A DNA stretch of 64,000 nucleotides from Diplonema papillatum (taxonomy: Eukaryota; Euglenozoa; Diplonemea; Diplonemida; Diplonemidae), in the NCBI GenBank assembly GCA_030068145.1, contig JAPJBO010000096.1, positions 310,001-374,000 on the forward strand. Reading direction: 5' to 3'. The notes beneath the pieces were generated by a model. That model was not told the DNA's origin. It made no database searches and saw only the letters and a list, made by a program, of their open reading frames with translations. Shown here in pieces: positions 16,566-26,756 of this stretch. Every line of letters begins with the position of its first letter. The first letter of the stretch is position 1. The position numbers were made by a program, and so were the translations under genes.

Positions 16566-17931
16566 CCTGCATGTGTTCGCGTTAACCCTCCTTTTTAGAT
16601 GTAACAATACTGTCTCCAGGGAAGCAGAAATTGGTTGTCGCAAACAATCCCGAACATCTTGTCGAAAAGGCATGCCCTTGCAGGCTACCGCGTCAGCGCA
16701 GAACTCTCCACCCTGAAGCAGCGGTTGCGTGGCGGACACGCCAGTAGGTTCGACAAGCCACGTTTCTGGGAGCTCTTTCTCCAGCGTGCTTCAAACGCCG
16801 ACATGCAAAAGCCTCGAGGGGGGAGCGGGAGGGAAAGGAAAAGAGGGAGACCCCCCTTTGTAAGGAAACGTTGGCTTGGAAGTCCTTTGCCGAAAACAAA
16901 ATATCTTCAAGCGTGTGTCGGATTCTTTCGACTCGTATCGCCGCTGAGAGCGAAATTGTTTCGTTCGATTATTTTTTCTCGTCGGGGGGGTATGGGAGGG
17001 TTGGGCTCCGTGAAAAGTCAGTGCCTGTGGGTCAGCTTTCCCTCCACGCACACGCAACCCCCCTCCACGACCCGAATTTCTGGTGGGCCGTTGCAAAAAG
17101 GTACGAAACAGTTGGCTAAACTTCGGGAGTTTTATTCTCTCCGGATAGCCTTCGGCGCAAGAGCCACGTCTCTCCGGATGACTTTGGTGTATTCATCGAC
17201 CTGTGACGCAGAACAGCCAGGTTTCCGGCCGGTCCAGGTTTCGCCTATTCAAAGGTTTGTCGTCCATACGGGGGACTTTCTTTGGAAGTACGGCGTCCAT
17301 ATAAGGGTAGGTTCTCCATACAAGGTACCTTCTGAGAATGTGTGTGTCCATATAAGGGCACTTATTCAGAATCTGCTGTCCATACAAAGGCCCTTTCAGA
17401 AACTAGGGAGCCCATACAAAGGTTTATTCCAAAAGTTCGGTCGGATAAGGAACTTTGTCCTTTTTTTTGACGGACAGATGACAGCCATACTATCGCTGTG
17501 GACGTTGCGCATCCGTTTGCACAATAATGCGAACCGAGCCGGATCCGCGACATGGCACAATTTGCAGTAGTCGTTGGTTCGTTCGTTGTTTCAGTTTTGC
17601 ACTTCCTTTTTCGAAATTCACGTTATTTTGGAGGGGCGCAGTGGTAAGCGGCGAGGCTACTTACTGCGCTTCCTCCGGTTATCCCTCCCCCCGCTCCTTT
17701 GCTACTTGCCTCCAGCAAGAAGTCTAATACAAACACGCATGCCTCGTATATGAAAACAAAAGAAATGCGTAGTTTTGTTTTAAATGTTTTGAAAATGAGC
17801 CTTTCGACGTACGCGCTCTGGTCCCCTTCTTCTCTTCAAGGAATCTTTCGATAGGATCGGGGGGTCTGATCCTGGGGAAAATCTTAGTTTCGTGTTCAGG
17901 CGCTACTTGCCTGGGTAGGGAGGTTCGCACT
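16566..17931. other. Intergenic, weak short repeats
   Basis: No gene is recognised. Bases 17255-17420 hold a degenerate short repeat built on GTCCATACAAGG or GTCCATATAAGG. A decayed piece of the block seen at 12715 and 22862 lies at about 17860-17915. Confidence 0.4.
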
Positions 17932-18504
17932 ACACGGTGAACTCCAGCCACTTTTGCTCGAGCTAAAGTCCGGCCTCAAGTGCGGGTGTGACCACACCCG
18001 GAAATAGGGTGTGCACACTCTATGGCACGGTGAACTCCAGCCTCTTTTGCTCGAGCTAAAGTCCGGCCTCAAGTGCGTATGCATACACAGCACCTCCTCA
18101 GCAGGTGGTAGAGGACACACAGCGGGTGATACTACACGCAGCAGCAGGATGCAGTGCATTCAGTATTCTCTGTTAGTGGTACTCCGTAGGTGTAGGTGAT
18201 ACTACACGCAGCAGCAGGATGCAGTGCATGCAGTACTCTCTGTTGGTGGTACTCCGTAGGTGTAGGTGATACTACACGCAGCAGCAGTGCATGCAGTCCT
18301 CTCTGTTGGTGGTACTCCGTAGGTGTAGGTGATACTACACGCAGAGCGCGTATGCGTAGTACTGTGTTGCGGTCCTGCGGAGCAAGGTGAAGCACGTGGT
18401 GTGCACAGCATGCGCGCACTCCCTGCTCGAGGGAAGCACGTGGTGTACCCGCTTTTGGAGAGTCTGGTTTCACTCGAGCAAAAGGTGCTGGAGTTCACTG
18501 TGTA
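17932..18504. mobile_element. Fam-G element with internal 69-bp repeats
   Basis: The left end TACACGGTGAACTCCAGCCA and the right end (inward TACACAGTGAACTCCAGCAC) are inverted repeats of about 32 bp. The left end is partly duplicated (17932 and 18027). Inside, 18120-18340 is a tandem array with a unit of about 69 bp (GGTGATACTACACGCAGCAG). It abuts the truncated end of the SSU rRNA segment. Confidence 0.75.
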
Positions 18505-19117
18505 GGCAGCCTCGACGAGACTTCACGTCGTAGCCCACTGCTCATTGTTTCCCCTCTCAAGCCTTGACCATCAGGCAAACTTTATTGGAATCGGGAAGGG
18601 AATTGTGTCTGCAGGCGGGCAGGGCCGCCTCAACCTTCTTGTCCCAAAGCGAGTTCTTCTGCTCTTGTACCCGGCGGGGCTCTTCTCGCCGTTTAGACGC
18701 TTCTCATTTCATTGCAGCTCGGCGGGCAGCGGACCGAGATGTTCCTGCAGGCCCAGACGTGGCGCAGCAGAGATCCCCCGCGGTTTAAGGCCACGGAGTT
18801 GAATCGAGTTGGATTCTTCGGATATATGTATTAGCAATGGAGTTACCATTGTTATCCAACTGGGCCCAAAAGGCACCTTCCCCGCGTAGATTGCCACCGA
18901 TTTAATGAGCCGTCTGCAGACCCACTGGTATTCCATTTACTCTGAGACTTGCATGGGGAGGCCGGCTACATTGGATGAGCACACTTTTCCACAAAACTTC
19001 CCAGAAATTCCCAAGATTTCGTTCTCTTTCACGCTTTTTCACGCTTTTTCGTCGTCTTGTTGCGTTAGTGGGGAGTCATTTGCAAGCAAATGAGTACCAC
19101 ACTATGCCAGCTTTTCG

Positions 19118-20140
19118 CTACGTGACTCCAGAAGGGTCACTTTTTCCGCGCTTTCGGCGCGGCGCAACTCTAGTCGGTTGCAACTGTTGTTGGCAGTTGC
19201 TCACGATCTCATAATCCGAAAAGGAATCGGAGTCTTCGCTTTCTCGCTTGCGCCGATAGGCACGCCGCGATGCGGAGGACGTGAGTAGCCGGGAAGAGCC
19301 GGCGGGAGGGCGCGATCGTTGTGTGACCCGTGGAGGGTCGGAACCAGAATCAGAAAAAGGGCCCGAGTCAGGGCCTGCCATCGAAGAGGGCCGGGCGGGG
19401 CCGGGTGGGCGCGGAGTGTTCGGGCCGGCGAGGCCAGTGCCGTCGTCGCCGAGATCGGCGCGTCGTCGTCGTGCGCGCAGCCCGGCTGCGGGAGAGGTCG
19501 TGGGGGTGCAAGGCGCGGGTCGCTTCCTGCCTGCTGGCGGGGGGGCGCGCTTCGGGGGCGATTTCGTCGTCCGCCTTCTCCGGCCACGGCTGGTAGGTGT
19601 CCCCGGTGGGGACGGCGCGCGCCGCTTCCGGCCTGTGAGGCCGTCGCTCTCGCCGCGACCGCCACCGCCGCCGCCGCCGCGACCGCCACCGCGTGCGCCG
19701 CCGCGTGCGCGGCCGCGACCAGTGCCGCGGCCGCCGCCTCCGTCTCCGCCACTGTTGTCTCCGCCGCCCCGGCCGCCGCGGCCGCGGCCACGGCCGCGGC
19801 CGCCATGACCACCGCCACCCCCGTCGCCACTGCTGCTGTCGCGGCCAGCACCACCCCTGTGATGCCCCCGTCCGCAGCACGCGTCGGCGTTCGGGCAGGT
19901 CCCGCATCGCGTCAGCCGATGCGCCCGGCAGCATTGAATGCGCAGGCCGTCGTCCGGGCGGTGGTGCACCTGGCAGCACTGGTCAACTACAAGGCTGTAG
20001 TTTCTTCGCATGCCAGTGCACACCGCGCACTTCTGCTTTGCGCAGGCATCGCAGACCGACTGCGTGCGGAGCAGAGGGTCCGCCTGCGCAGCCGGTACAA
20101 GCACGGGAAGGCGCGGGCGTTGCGGCAGAGGGGTGGGCAC
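19118..20140 (-). CDS. Cys-rich and Gly/Arg-rich ORF inside the rDNA transposon
   Basis: The ORF has 340 residues. Residues 29-91 are rich in Cys and His with zinc-binding spacing: CDACAKQKCAVC, CCQVHHRP, CCRAHRLTRCGTC and CCGRGHH. Residues 92-170 are a Gly/Arg-rich low-complexity tract of RGG type, usually RNA- or DNA-binding. The rest is basic and Ser/Pro-rich, ending in an acidic SEDSDSFSDYE patch. It lies wholly inside the element at 18954-20807, so it is probably the element's own protein. The N-terminus is uncertain: the first ATG was used, and an upstream exon is possible. The very GC-rich tract also opens other frames, so coding is likely but not certain. I do not recognise the family. 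Confidence 0.55.
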   Translation of the reverse strand: MPTPLPQRPRLPVLVPAAQADPLLRTQSVCDACAKQKCAVCTGMRRNYSLVVDQCCQVHHRPDDGLRIQCCRAHRLTRCGTCPNADACCGRGHHRGGAGRDSSSGDGGGGGHGGRGRGRGRGGRGGGDNSGGDGGGGRGTGRGRARGGARGGGRGGGGGGGRGESDGLTGRKRRAPSPPGTPTSRGRRRRTTKSPPKRAPPPAGRKRPAPCTPTTSPAAGLRARRRRADLGDDGTGLAGPNTPRPPGPARPSSMAGPDSGPFSDSGSDPPRVTQRSRPPAGSSRLLTSSASRRAYRRKRESEDSDSFSDYEIVSNCQQQLQPTRVAPRRKRGKSDPSGVT

Positions 20141-20309
20141 GTCCCATTGTTACCATAAAAAAAAGAACCCCTGTTCCTTCGCTCAGTTTCCCACTGTTTC
20201 ACAGTTTCTCCAAAATTTTGTTCTCCTTCGCACTTCTTCCCATTTCCCCAGTTTCGGGCTGGTGTTCACGTTGGTAGGGAGTCAATAGCCCCCAAAAAAC
20301 TGGAAAAGT

Positions 20310-20533
20310 ATTCAAAAATACTCGAGGGGCTGCCTTGTGCTTACTTCGAAGGAGGCTAGAGGGGGAGAAACAATACAACTACAAAATGGGTCTTTTTTGT
20401 TGAACGCTTACGCCCGCCACTAAACCCAGATTCACCTGTGTTTCGTGTGGGCTACAGCACATTTACCTCCTTTGATCTTTTGCAACTGGCAGCCTCCTCA
20501 AGTATTTCCTACAAAGCAGGTGCTTATACAAAA
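20310..20533 (+). mobile_element. Fam-A MITE-like element
   Basis: A full copy nested in the rDNA-inserted transposon; both terminal repeats are present. Confidence 0.8.
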
Positions 20534-20863
20534 AACTTCCAAAATCTTCCCAGAATTTCCCAAGATTCCCCAGAACTTCGGTTCCTTTCACGCTTTTTCA
20601 CGCTTTTCCGTCGTCTTGTTGCGTTAGTGGGGAGTCATTTGCAAGCAAATGAGTACCACACTACACGCTTTTTCACAGTGTTTCACAGTGTCTCACGTGG
20701 TTCCACTTTCATACACATACGTTCCCAAGAGCGACTGGTGATATCATGTGAAAGACATGGGAATTTTTGTGAAACTTGGTGTGTCTCCAATGTAGCCGGC
20801 CACCCCATTGCATGGCTTAATCCTTGAAACAAGCATATGACTACTGGCAGGATCAACCAGGTT

Positions 20864-21289
20864 TCTCGTCACTCAAACCAGACTGGACCGAGGAAAATCT
20901 GACGAATCAGAGATTCCCCGATGCCAGAGATTGTATCGTGTCAAGCCTAGATTGATGCATGATCATTCTAACTATTCTTCAGCTTTCAAAGGGGCAGTCC
21001 TCGATCGTATCTCTACGACGCGTTCGAGCGGCTGCCTTAACCGAGCCGAATTGGCGAACAGAGGTCTCCTCTGTTGATCTTCGAAGACACAGCTGACTTC
21101 CTTTACTCTTCCATAACGAATTCTGAGAGACTCTCTCTACAGAATGCAGGCAAAAAGTCGCAGGTAATATGGTGTGCTTCGTCTCTAGACTCACACGCAC
21201 ACAACTCCTCGGGCAGAAGTTGTGTGCACGTACTTAGTTGCCCTTGCTTGCTTCGCGAAAAAGCGAATGCCTGGCAAAGCAAGGCAAAT
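20864..21289 (-). other. Likely 5' external transcribed spacer
   Basis: The sequence immediately upstream of the 18S 5' end should be the 5' ETS and rDNA promoter. It has no match I recognise, and its outer limit is not visible. Confidence 0.4.
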
Positions 21290-21545
21290 GTGGTTTGCTT
21301 GCTCTCGTTGGGCATATTTGTTTGTGCGTGCCTGTATTTACCCTGTGTGTATTCAGGTAAGGAATTCTGATCAACCACCAAAACACGCTGCCTACGTCTT
21401 TTTAGCCTGCACAATACATTGAAGGGCAACCCACAAGTTTGTTTGTGCGTACGTGTGTAAACCCTGTTTTGAGTGAATTAACACAGCACGCTGCCATCCG
21501 ACACTTTTTGATATAGACAAGCAAGCTTGTAACCATAAAAAAGAG
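21290..21545 (+). repeat. Fam-D and its variant in tandem
   Basis: Bases 21290-21440 match the Fam-D copies at 8095, 13300 and 47488 (GATCAACCACCAAAACACGC, TGCACAATACATTGAAGGGC). Bases 21440-21545 match 11945-12046. Confidence 0.7.
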
Positions 21546-21576
21546 AAGGTGCCCGATGAACAAGTGTAGTGCAACC

Positions 21577-22779
21577 TCAGGGAGCCGTGTCGATCCACGC
21601 GATCTTCGCTCCTTCGGTTCCAAAGGCGGAGAAGGAAACAGCCCAGAGCGACGGCTCCGCGCGCTTGAGAACAGTGGGGTACGACCAGTTCCAGGTAGGG
21701 TGCGCGGTGGTGGTCTCGCCGATCGGCGTTTCGGAGCCGAAGGACACGCTGCCCGCCGCCCACGGGCCGGGGTCCTCGCTGACGACGACGGCCAGCAGGT
21801 CGCGCCGGAGCGTGACGTTCGGGTTGAGGGCCAGCAGCACCCGAGAAGGGACGCCGGCGCCGTCCAACTCGGCGGCTGCCGAGATCTTTGAGTCCGGGTT
21901 CTGCCAGCCCTGGGGGGTCGTCGTGGGGGCGGACCACGTCGCTCCGCCGTCGTTGCTGAAGCTTTCGAACAGCATGCCCACCTGGATCTCCGACCTGAAA
22001 TACTGCACCAGCCGCAGCGCCGACGACCCGAAGCCGGTGACCGCCGGCAGCGCGGTGAGCGGGACGATCGTGTTTTCGACCAGAGTCGTCACGCTGGTGT
22101 TCACGAATCCTACGGGGGTGTACGACGCGCCGCCGTCGACCGTCACCAGCACGCCGCCGCACTGCGGGCCGGTATCGTTCTTGTTCGTCGGCCGGACCTC
22201 CTGCCAGAACGGCAGGGCCCACTCGGTCTGCGCCTGGTTGAGGAACACGGGCTTGTTCGCCGTCACCTTCGACACGTTCCCCCGCGCCACGCTGTCGTAC
22301 GTCAGCAGCAGCTTTCGTTCCGCCACGGGCGACCACGTATCGCCGCCGTCTGTACTCTGAATGACGTAGATGTCACCCCCCGGGAAGAAGCGGGGCGGTG
22401 CTGTCGACTGGACGTTCTTCGGGACGCTCTGCGAGTAGTAAAGGTACGTGACGCCAGTCTTCGGGTGGTGGAACAGCACCGGGCCCCAGACGGGCACCGC
22501 GCTGCCGGCGGCGTCGCGGCCGAAAATCAAGTCCATCGGCTTCGTCCAGTTCTGCCCGCCGTCGTCGGACACCTGCAGGCAGATGCGCTGGTCGGTGAAG
22601 CCTTCCCAGTCGTGCGATGCCTGGAACGCGAAGAGGTACCGCGTCGCGTTCACCTGCTCGATCATCGTCATGTGCACGTAGGGAAACCGGCTCGTGTTCT
22701 GGAACACCACCTGCTCCCGCACCGTCATCGCCGCCGAGACGGACAGCAGACACGCCGCCACGAACAGGCCCGCGGACAT
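21577..22779 (-). CDS. Secreted sialidase-like BNR-repeat protein
   Basis: A single-exon ORF of 400 residues starts with a signal peptide (MSAGLFVAACLLSVSAA). Four Asp-box (BNR) motifs of the form S-x-D-G-G-x-x-W mark a six-bladed propeller: SDDGGQNW at 71, STDGGDTW at 142, TVDGGASY at 213 and SNDGGATW at 275. The spacing fits the GH33-like sialidase family, in which each Asp box turns at the end of a blade. Several N-x-S/T sites suggest passage through the secretory pathway. The family cleaves terminal sialic acids, but many propellers with Asp boxes do other work, and I could not confirm the arginine triad, so the substrate is open. The ORF ends WIDTAP with an in-frame stop at 21577. No intron is needed. 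Confidence 0.85.
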   Translation of the reverse strand: MSAGLFVAACLLSVSAAMTVREQVVFQNTSRFPYVHMTMIEQVNATRYLFAFQASHDWEGFTDQRICLQVSDDGGQNWTKPMDLIFGRDAAGSAVPVWGPVLFHHPKTGVTYLYYSQSVPKNVQSTAPPRFFPGGDIYVIQSTDGGDTWSPVAERKLLLTYDSVARGNVSKVTANKPVFLNQAQTEWALPFWQEVRPTNKNDTGPQCGGVLVTVDGGASYTPVGFVNTSVTTLVENTIVPLTALPAVTGFGSSALRLVQYFRSEIQVGMLFESFSNDGGATWSAPTTTPQGWQNPDSKISAAAELDGAGVPSRVLLALNPNVTLRRDLLAVVVSEDPGPWAAGSVSFGSETPIGETTTAHPTWNWSYPTVLKRAEPSLWAVSFSAFGTEGAKIAWIDTAP

Positions 22780-22861
22780 TTCTTTTTCAAAGTTGACTAG
22801 ACCCCACTTGTCCAGGGTACTGATTTAGAGATTCCTGGGGTTTGCAGATCTTGACCGGTTA

Positions 22862-23060
22862 TATATACTAGGGGGGAAAATCTTAGTTTAACGTTTAGGC
22901 AGAGCACTGCCTCTCATGCATGAAGATGTCGTCTAGGAAAGGGATGCAAAATAGAAAGTGGTAAAAAGGGGAGCGTACGGCTCCCCGGGGGGGAAGATCT
23001 TAGTTTAATGTTTAGGCAGGACACTGCCGCTCATGCATGTTTGAGGCTAGCATCAAGTCT
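22862..23060 (+). repeat. Tandem pair of a dispersed repeat
   Basis: Two copies start at about 22868 and 22995: AATCTTAGTTTAA, TTTAGGCAG, CACTGCC, TCATGCATG and TTTGAGGCTAGCATCAAGTC. Relatives lie at 12715 and 17860. Confidence 0.6.
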
Positions 23061-23173
23061 TCTTCGAAGAGAGTGTAATATAGAAAAGGGAAAAGGAAAA
23101 GGGTAAAGGGGGGGGTCGTTGTATAATGGTTTAGCTTGAAGGGTGTTGGAAAGGTTGAAAAAGGTTTTGGGGG

Positions 23174-23422
23174 TCACCGTCGGTTTGTGTTTTTATTTTT
23201 TTCTGTATGTTTTTTTTGGGGGGTAATTATTTTTTCGGGGGTTCGCGTAACCCTTCTTTTCCGGAAGATAACGTTATCTTTTCTTTTCTCTCTGGCGCTC
23301 TTTTTCTCTCTATCTCTCTCTTTGGCTAGCAAAGCGACTATTGCGACCGACACCACGACCACACCCGTAATGAATGTGATCAAGGGCCCCCCACGTTCTA
23401 CATGTTGAGCAGGGGTTGCCAT
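23174..23422 (-). CDS. Possible small single-pass membrane protein
   Basis: An 82-residue ORF with one clear hydrophobic helix (about residues 14-34, LITFITGVVVVSVAIVALLA) is followed by a strongly basic, Lys/Arg/Glu-rich tail. The start ATG is clean, but the tail is low-complexity and may run into an intron. The GGGCCCCCCACGTTCTAC words in its N-terminal part recur at 27725, so it may overlap a repeat. Function unknown. Confidence 0.3.
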   Translation of the reverse strand: MATPAQHVERGGPLITFITGVVVVSVAIVALLAKERDREKKSAREKRKDNVIFRKRRVTRTPEKIITPQKKHTEKNKNTNRR

Positions 23423-23778
23423 GTAGCCCGTACCGGTCTAAGCCTTCATTGCAGCTTCCATAAGCACCCCCGTTGGGACGGGTCCGACGGTCCGTTAGTC
23501 ATCAGCGACATCGGGCGGGAAAAAGTAAATAAAAAGAAAGGGGAAAAATGGGGGTGTGGGTGGATAAGCTCGTGGTAGGTTGTTCGGAAATAAGTACAAC
23601 CTCAAACTACGCCTAGCACAGGGCCAGGCGGCATATACGTGCCTTCATCCTCTCATGTTAGTGTGCGTTCACTCGTACAGACACTTCGAGTTTTTCCCGT
23701 TAGTCAGGGTAAACGGGTGCGGAGTGAAATATAGACCAGCCAGCAATCAAGAATCCGATGAGGCTCAAACGACGCGGA

Positions 23779-24940
23779 TCAGAATCTCACACCCGCGAGG
23801 TGGCAACGTCTCTCATGCGCGCGGAGTCCCCTCAGACCTTGGAACGTCTGGCCATCCTTCGTGCATTCGACGGAGCAGTGTTGACATCGCAGCACCGGGG
23901 AACCTGTTAACTGCTGTTCAAACAACTGACCATGCGGTGTCAGACATTGGGAGTCCGGCAAGGGCGGGCAGGGTGGCGAATTACCAAAGGGGCAGAAGGA
24001 GTCAGGTGATCCTTCCGACTGCCGGCTCATCAAATTACCGGCTGAACCTGGGGGTGCAGGCAAGTCGGGTAGCCGATCCTGAGTGGGAAGCACCATGGAG
24101 GGTGACGGGGCACGGACAGTCATGTCGTGGGCATTCCGGGGGATCCGGACAAAGGCCGCGAGGTAAACGTCACCCCACGGAATGTCGTCGACAGAGGTGA
24201 CGTGCAGGTCGTCGAAGAGGATCCACCCCGTGTCTTGCGCAACGTACGTGACGTAGTGCCCGCTAGCCGTATCCTCCCCCATGTGCACCACGACGGCCGC
24301 GAGGCGTAGCAGATGGTCCGGCGGTCCGAAGAAGGGGGGCAGTTTCACGTCATTCTGGCGCCTGGCACCGTTTCTCGTGTAGATGCCAAACTGCATCAGA
24401 ACACATTCAGCTGTCAGACGGAGATCCATGCTTTCAACCACCGTACCTACAGCCTTGCAGTCGCATACTCTCTCCGGATTCACAAACCCGTGCACGTGGA
24501 GAGAGTCTTCCAGCTTCCTTCCGCAAGGAATTTGCAAACATTGCATTACCTGACTGCTGGAAGAAGTGCGTCCACATGCACTGCATCGTACTGAGCTGGT
24601 CCGGGCAGGGGGTCCCCGTTTCGTCCGGACCCAGCGTCGCACTAGTCGCGCTGAGTATCGCTACCAGAGCTTCGTGCGCATCGTGCTGCCGTGCATCGCA
24701 GAAGTTTGCGAACATGCTCAGGATGGCTTGGACACCCATTCTCCGACAATCCCGGCTACGCTGGTCACCACTGTCGCGAGAGCTTGACAGCATGGCAAAG
24801 TAAGCCAGGAAGTCCCCGAGAAATCCACGGCAGTTGGGGAGGTCCTGCGCAAGGCTCCAGTACATCTCTCTGATCGGCCCAACCCGTAGCAGGAGCTGCA
24901 GCACCGCACCAAAGAAGCACGTGTTCCCCCGATTCGGGAG
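23779..24940 (-). pseudogene. Ubiquitin-specific protease (USP) domain, frameshifted
   Basis: Read on the minus strand, the catalytic Cys box GNTCFFGAVLQLLL lies at about 24928-24887 (Cys codon 24919-24917). It is followed by DARQHDAHEALVAIL, the USP QQDAHE motif. A one-base shift near 24605-24640, in runs of G and C, moves the frame; after it come CSACG and CDC zinc-ribbon pairs and the His box GHYVTYVAQDTGWILFDD (His codon 24258-24256). A C-terminal CQHC...H...H pattern resembles a C2H2 finger. USPs remove ubiquitin from proteins. Upstream of the Cys box there is an in-frame stop 13 codons away and no visible start. The copy is therefore broken by frameshift and lacks its 5' end, unless exon structure or a sequence error explains both. 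Confidence 0.75.
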
Positions 24941-24992
24941 AAAAGGGGGGGGTGTTTCGGTCGTTTACGTGTCGTTACGCGCCGGTTTCGCC

Positions 24993-25029
24993 GGTCTTCG
25001 GGTGGTGGAACAGCACCGGGCCCCAGACT
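24993..25029. repeat. Copied fragment of the sialidase-like gene
   Basis: About 33 bases, including CTTCGGGTGGTGGAACAGCA and CCGGGCCCCAGAC, are identical to 22460-22493 inside the sialidase-like CDS, in the same orientation and 2.5 kb away. The fragment sits just upstream of the USP Cys box. Confidence 0.75.
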
Positions 25030-25371
25030 GCACAACAGTACAGCACGTGGGTAGCGACAACACACGTTATGTATATGCCTACATAGCACCACGAGGAGAA
25101 CACAGCAAGTGATACCGCAGCAGAGCGGTTCAATCTCGGACTGCATGCGCCAATTCCATGACGCGGGCGTTGTTCAGGGTTTTGCCTCCTGGTACGTGTT
25201 TTGAGCCTTCAACCCTTTCGGTCTTTTTCTGACGGGCGATGAAGCGAAAGTAAACGGAAACAAAAAAAGCGCTCGTTGTTCGAGCCGACTGGGAAGGTAA
25301 CTGCGTGAGGCTAGGGGGACACGAGGTATTGATTGAAACTAAGAAATACCGCACAGTTTGAGGATGAATGA

Positions 25372-25640
25372 AGAGGAAAAGGCGTTCTACATTTTTTTTT
25401 TTTTTTTTCCTGTTGACAACTTGTGTCAGACTAGCCCACCCGGGGGTGGTTGATTCCTTCGGGCAGGGTCTCCCCCGTCCAGCGTTTGCTTGGGTCCACG
25501 GTGAAAAGGCGTTCTACATTTTTTTTTTTTTTTTTCCCGACGACAACTAGTGTCAGACTAGCCTACCCGAAGGCAGTTGATTCCTTTAGGCAAGATTTCT
25601 CTACCGGCGGAAGTTGTTTGGGTTCACGTCTTTTTTTTTT
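25372..25640 (+). repeat. Tandem pair of Fam-I repeat
   Basis: Two units of about 125 bp start AAAAGGCGTTCTACA(T)n and contain GTGTCAGACTAGCC. Relatives lie at 28058-28140 and 59580-59710. Confidence 0.7.
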
Positions 25641-25796
25641 AAGCACCCAGGGGTAAAAATTGCCCACCCGAAAAAAATGTGTTGTTCGGGGCGGCTTTAT
25701 TTTGCGGGCCCATGTCCTTTTACGCATCGGGATTTGTATCTGTCGGGCCTGTACAGGCGGGATGGGGTGCTTTCACCAGAGTATGATCATATCAGA
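25641..25796. other. Short spacer, nothing recognised
   Basis: No feature is seen between the tandem repeats and the SINE-like copy. Confidence 0.3.
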
Positions 25797-26072
25797 GGGT
25801 TTGGTACCAGGGAAAGCCTGCTGCACGGGAGCCAAGCTTCACGTGTTCGGCGGTACTGCAGGGCCACGGGCCTACGGGTCAAGTGGCTACCGATTTCCCA
25901 AACTAAAGCATCAAGGCTTGGCGCACCTTGGGGCTTGGCGCTCGCGCTGAACACAAGCTCGTCGAGACAGTCAGCCACAGGGCAGAGCGGACGGGGTGGT
26001 GGCACTGTGCTGCCTCCGACTCAAGCTTTGCAAGCTGTGGTGGACCGTCACGTTCCTGGACCAGGAGCGGCT
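25797..26072 (+). mobile_element. Fam-E SINE-like element
   Basis: It is nearly identical to 28201-28495 and 32686-32982: CCAAGCTTCACGTGTTCGGC, GGGCCTACGGGTCAAGTGGC and GACCGTCACGTTCCTGGACC. The 3' pyrimidine tail of the other copies is missing here. Confidence 0.75.
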
Positions 26073-26756
26073 CTTGATACTGCATCGAAGTGCCTGCCGC
26101 TGTTTATCACAGTGAATCACGGTCCACCACAGTCTATCAGGTCCATCTCTAGTCCCTAGAGCTGCATCGAACGAAGCTGTATTCTTCGGTCTATCAAGAG
26201 GGGATGAACCGGCTCACATTACCAGGTTCTAGCCCAAACCGGCCCTCAAACCCTCGAAATCGGGTCAGATTAGGTCGGAACAGTGTCGCCCCAAACGAAT
26301 CTTGGGTGGGACAGCCTGACCCAGCCATCTTCCGTTTTGTTTCATGTTCTGGGAATGAGGCCGTTGTCGGAGGTGATGATACCCCCCTTCGTGAGCCAGT
26401 CAACCGCTTCGTTTTCACTGTCGTTCGATGCAGATCGATGCCGGTTTTGTGCGATAATGCGATAATTATTATCGCATGCGAATCGTTTGAAGGGGCGTGG
26501 AATACACATTTAGACGCTCGTGTCTTGAGAAACCGGCGCTTTCACAGGGTTGACGCGTTGATCGTGCAAGGGCCACCGTTTCGACTCTGGAGCGAAGCGT
26601 TCTGGAGCTAAATTTGAGAATTTCACACCTAACGTAACCTCTCGGAAAATGAGGTGGGATGGGGTGGAGGAAAGATCCGCGGGAGACACCTAATAAAGGG
26701 TGGAGATCTCGTTCGTTAACGGAATCAACCTGACAAAATTACGCCACCAACCAGGC
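26073..26756. other. Intergenic with a MITE fragment
   Basis: Bases 26448-26490 match the right-hand words of the palindromic element at 58029-58237 (GCGATAATAATTATCGCATGC and GCGAATCGTTTGA forms). No gene is recognised. Confidence 0.45.

Larger units (their letters stand above)
18954..20807. mobile_element. TIR transposon inserted in 18S rDNA
   Basis: The 1854-bp insert has inverted ends TGGGGAGGCCGGCTACATTG and, inward from the right, TGGGGTGGCCGGCTACATTG. It is flanked by a 5-bp target duplication TTGCA (18949-18953 and 20808-20812). Removing it restores a continuous 18S sequence. It contains a Cys-rich/RGG ORF (19118-20140), a Fam-A copy, and two direct repeats of about 110 bp (about 18990-19103 and 20540-20663, containing CGTCGTCTTGTTGCGTTAGT). 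No DDE transposase is recognised. A 5-bp duplication and these ends do not match a superfamily I can name. Confidence 0.85.
18505..20863 (-). rRNA. SSU (18S) rRNA 5' part, interrupted and truncated
   Basis: Read on the minus strand, the gene starts near 20863 with AACCTGGTTGATCCTGCCAG, the universal 18S 5' end, then TAGTCATATGCTTGTTTCAA and GGATTAAGCCATGCA. It resumes at about 18953 with ATGCAAGTCTCAG, then GGCTCATTAAATC, GTTGGATAACAATGG and GCTAATACAT, all standard 18S landmarks in order. Between the two parts sits a transposon (18954-20807). Only about the first 500 nt are present; the segment stops at the Fam-G element at 18504. The TTGTTTCAAGGA form is typical of Euglenozoa. Because it is cut and interrupted, this copy cannot give a full rRNA unless other copies exist elsewhere. 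Confidence 0.88.

Noticed and set aside
19281-20158. Overlapping plus-strand ORFs over 19281-20158
   Set aside because: They are shadows of the Gly/Arg-rich tract on the other strand, caused by very high GC.
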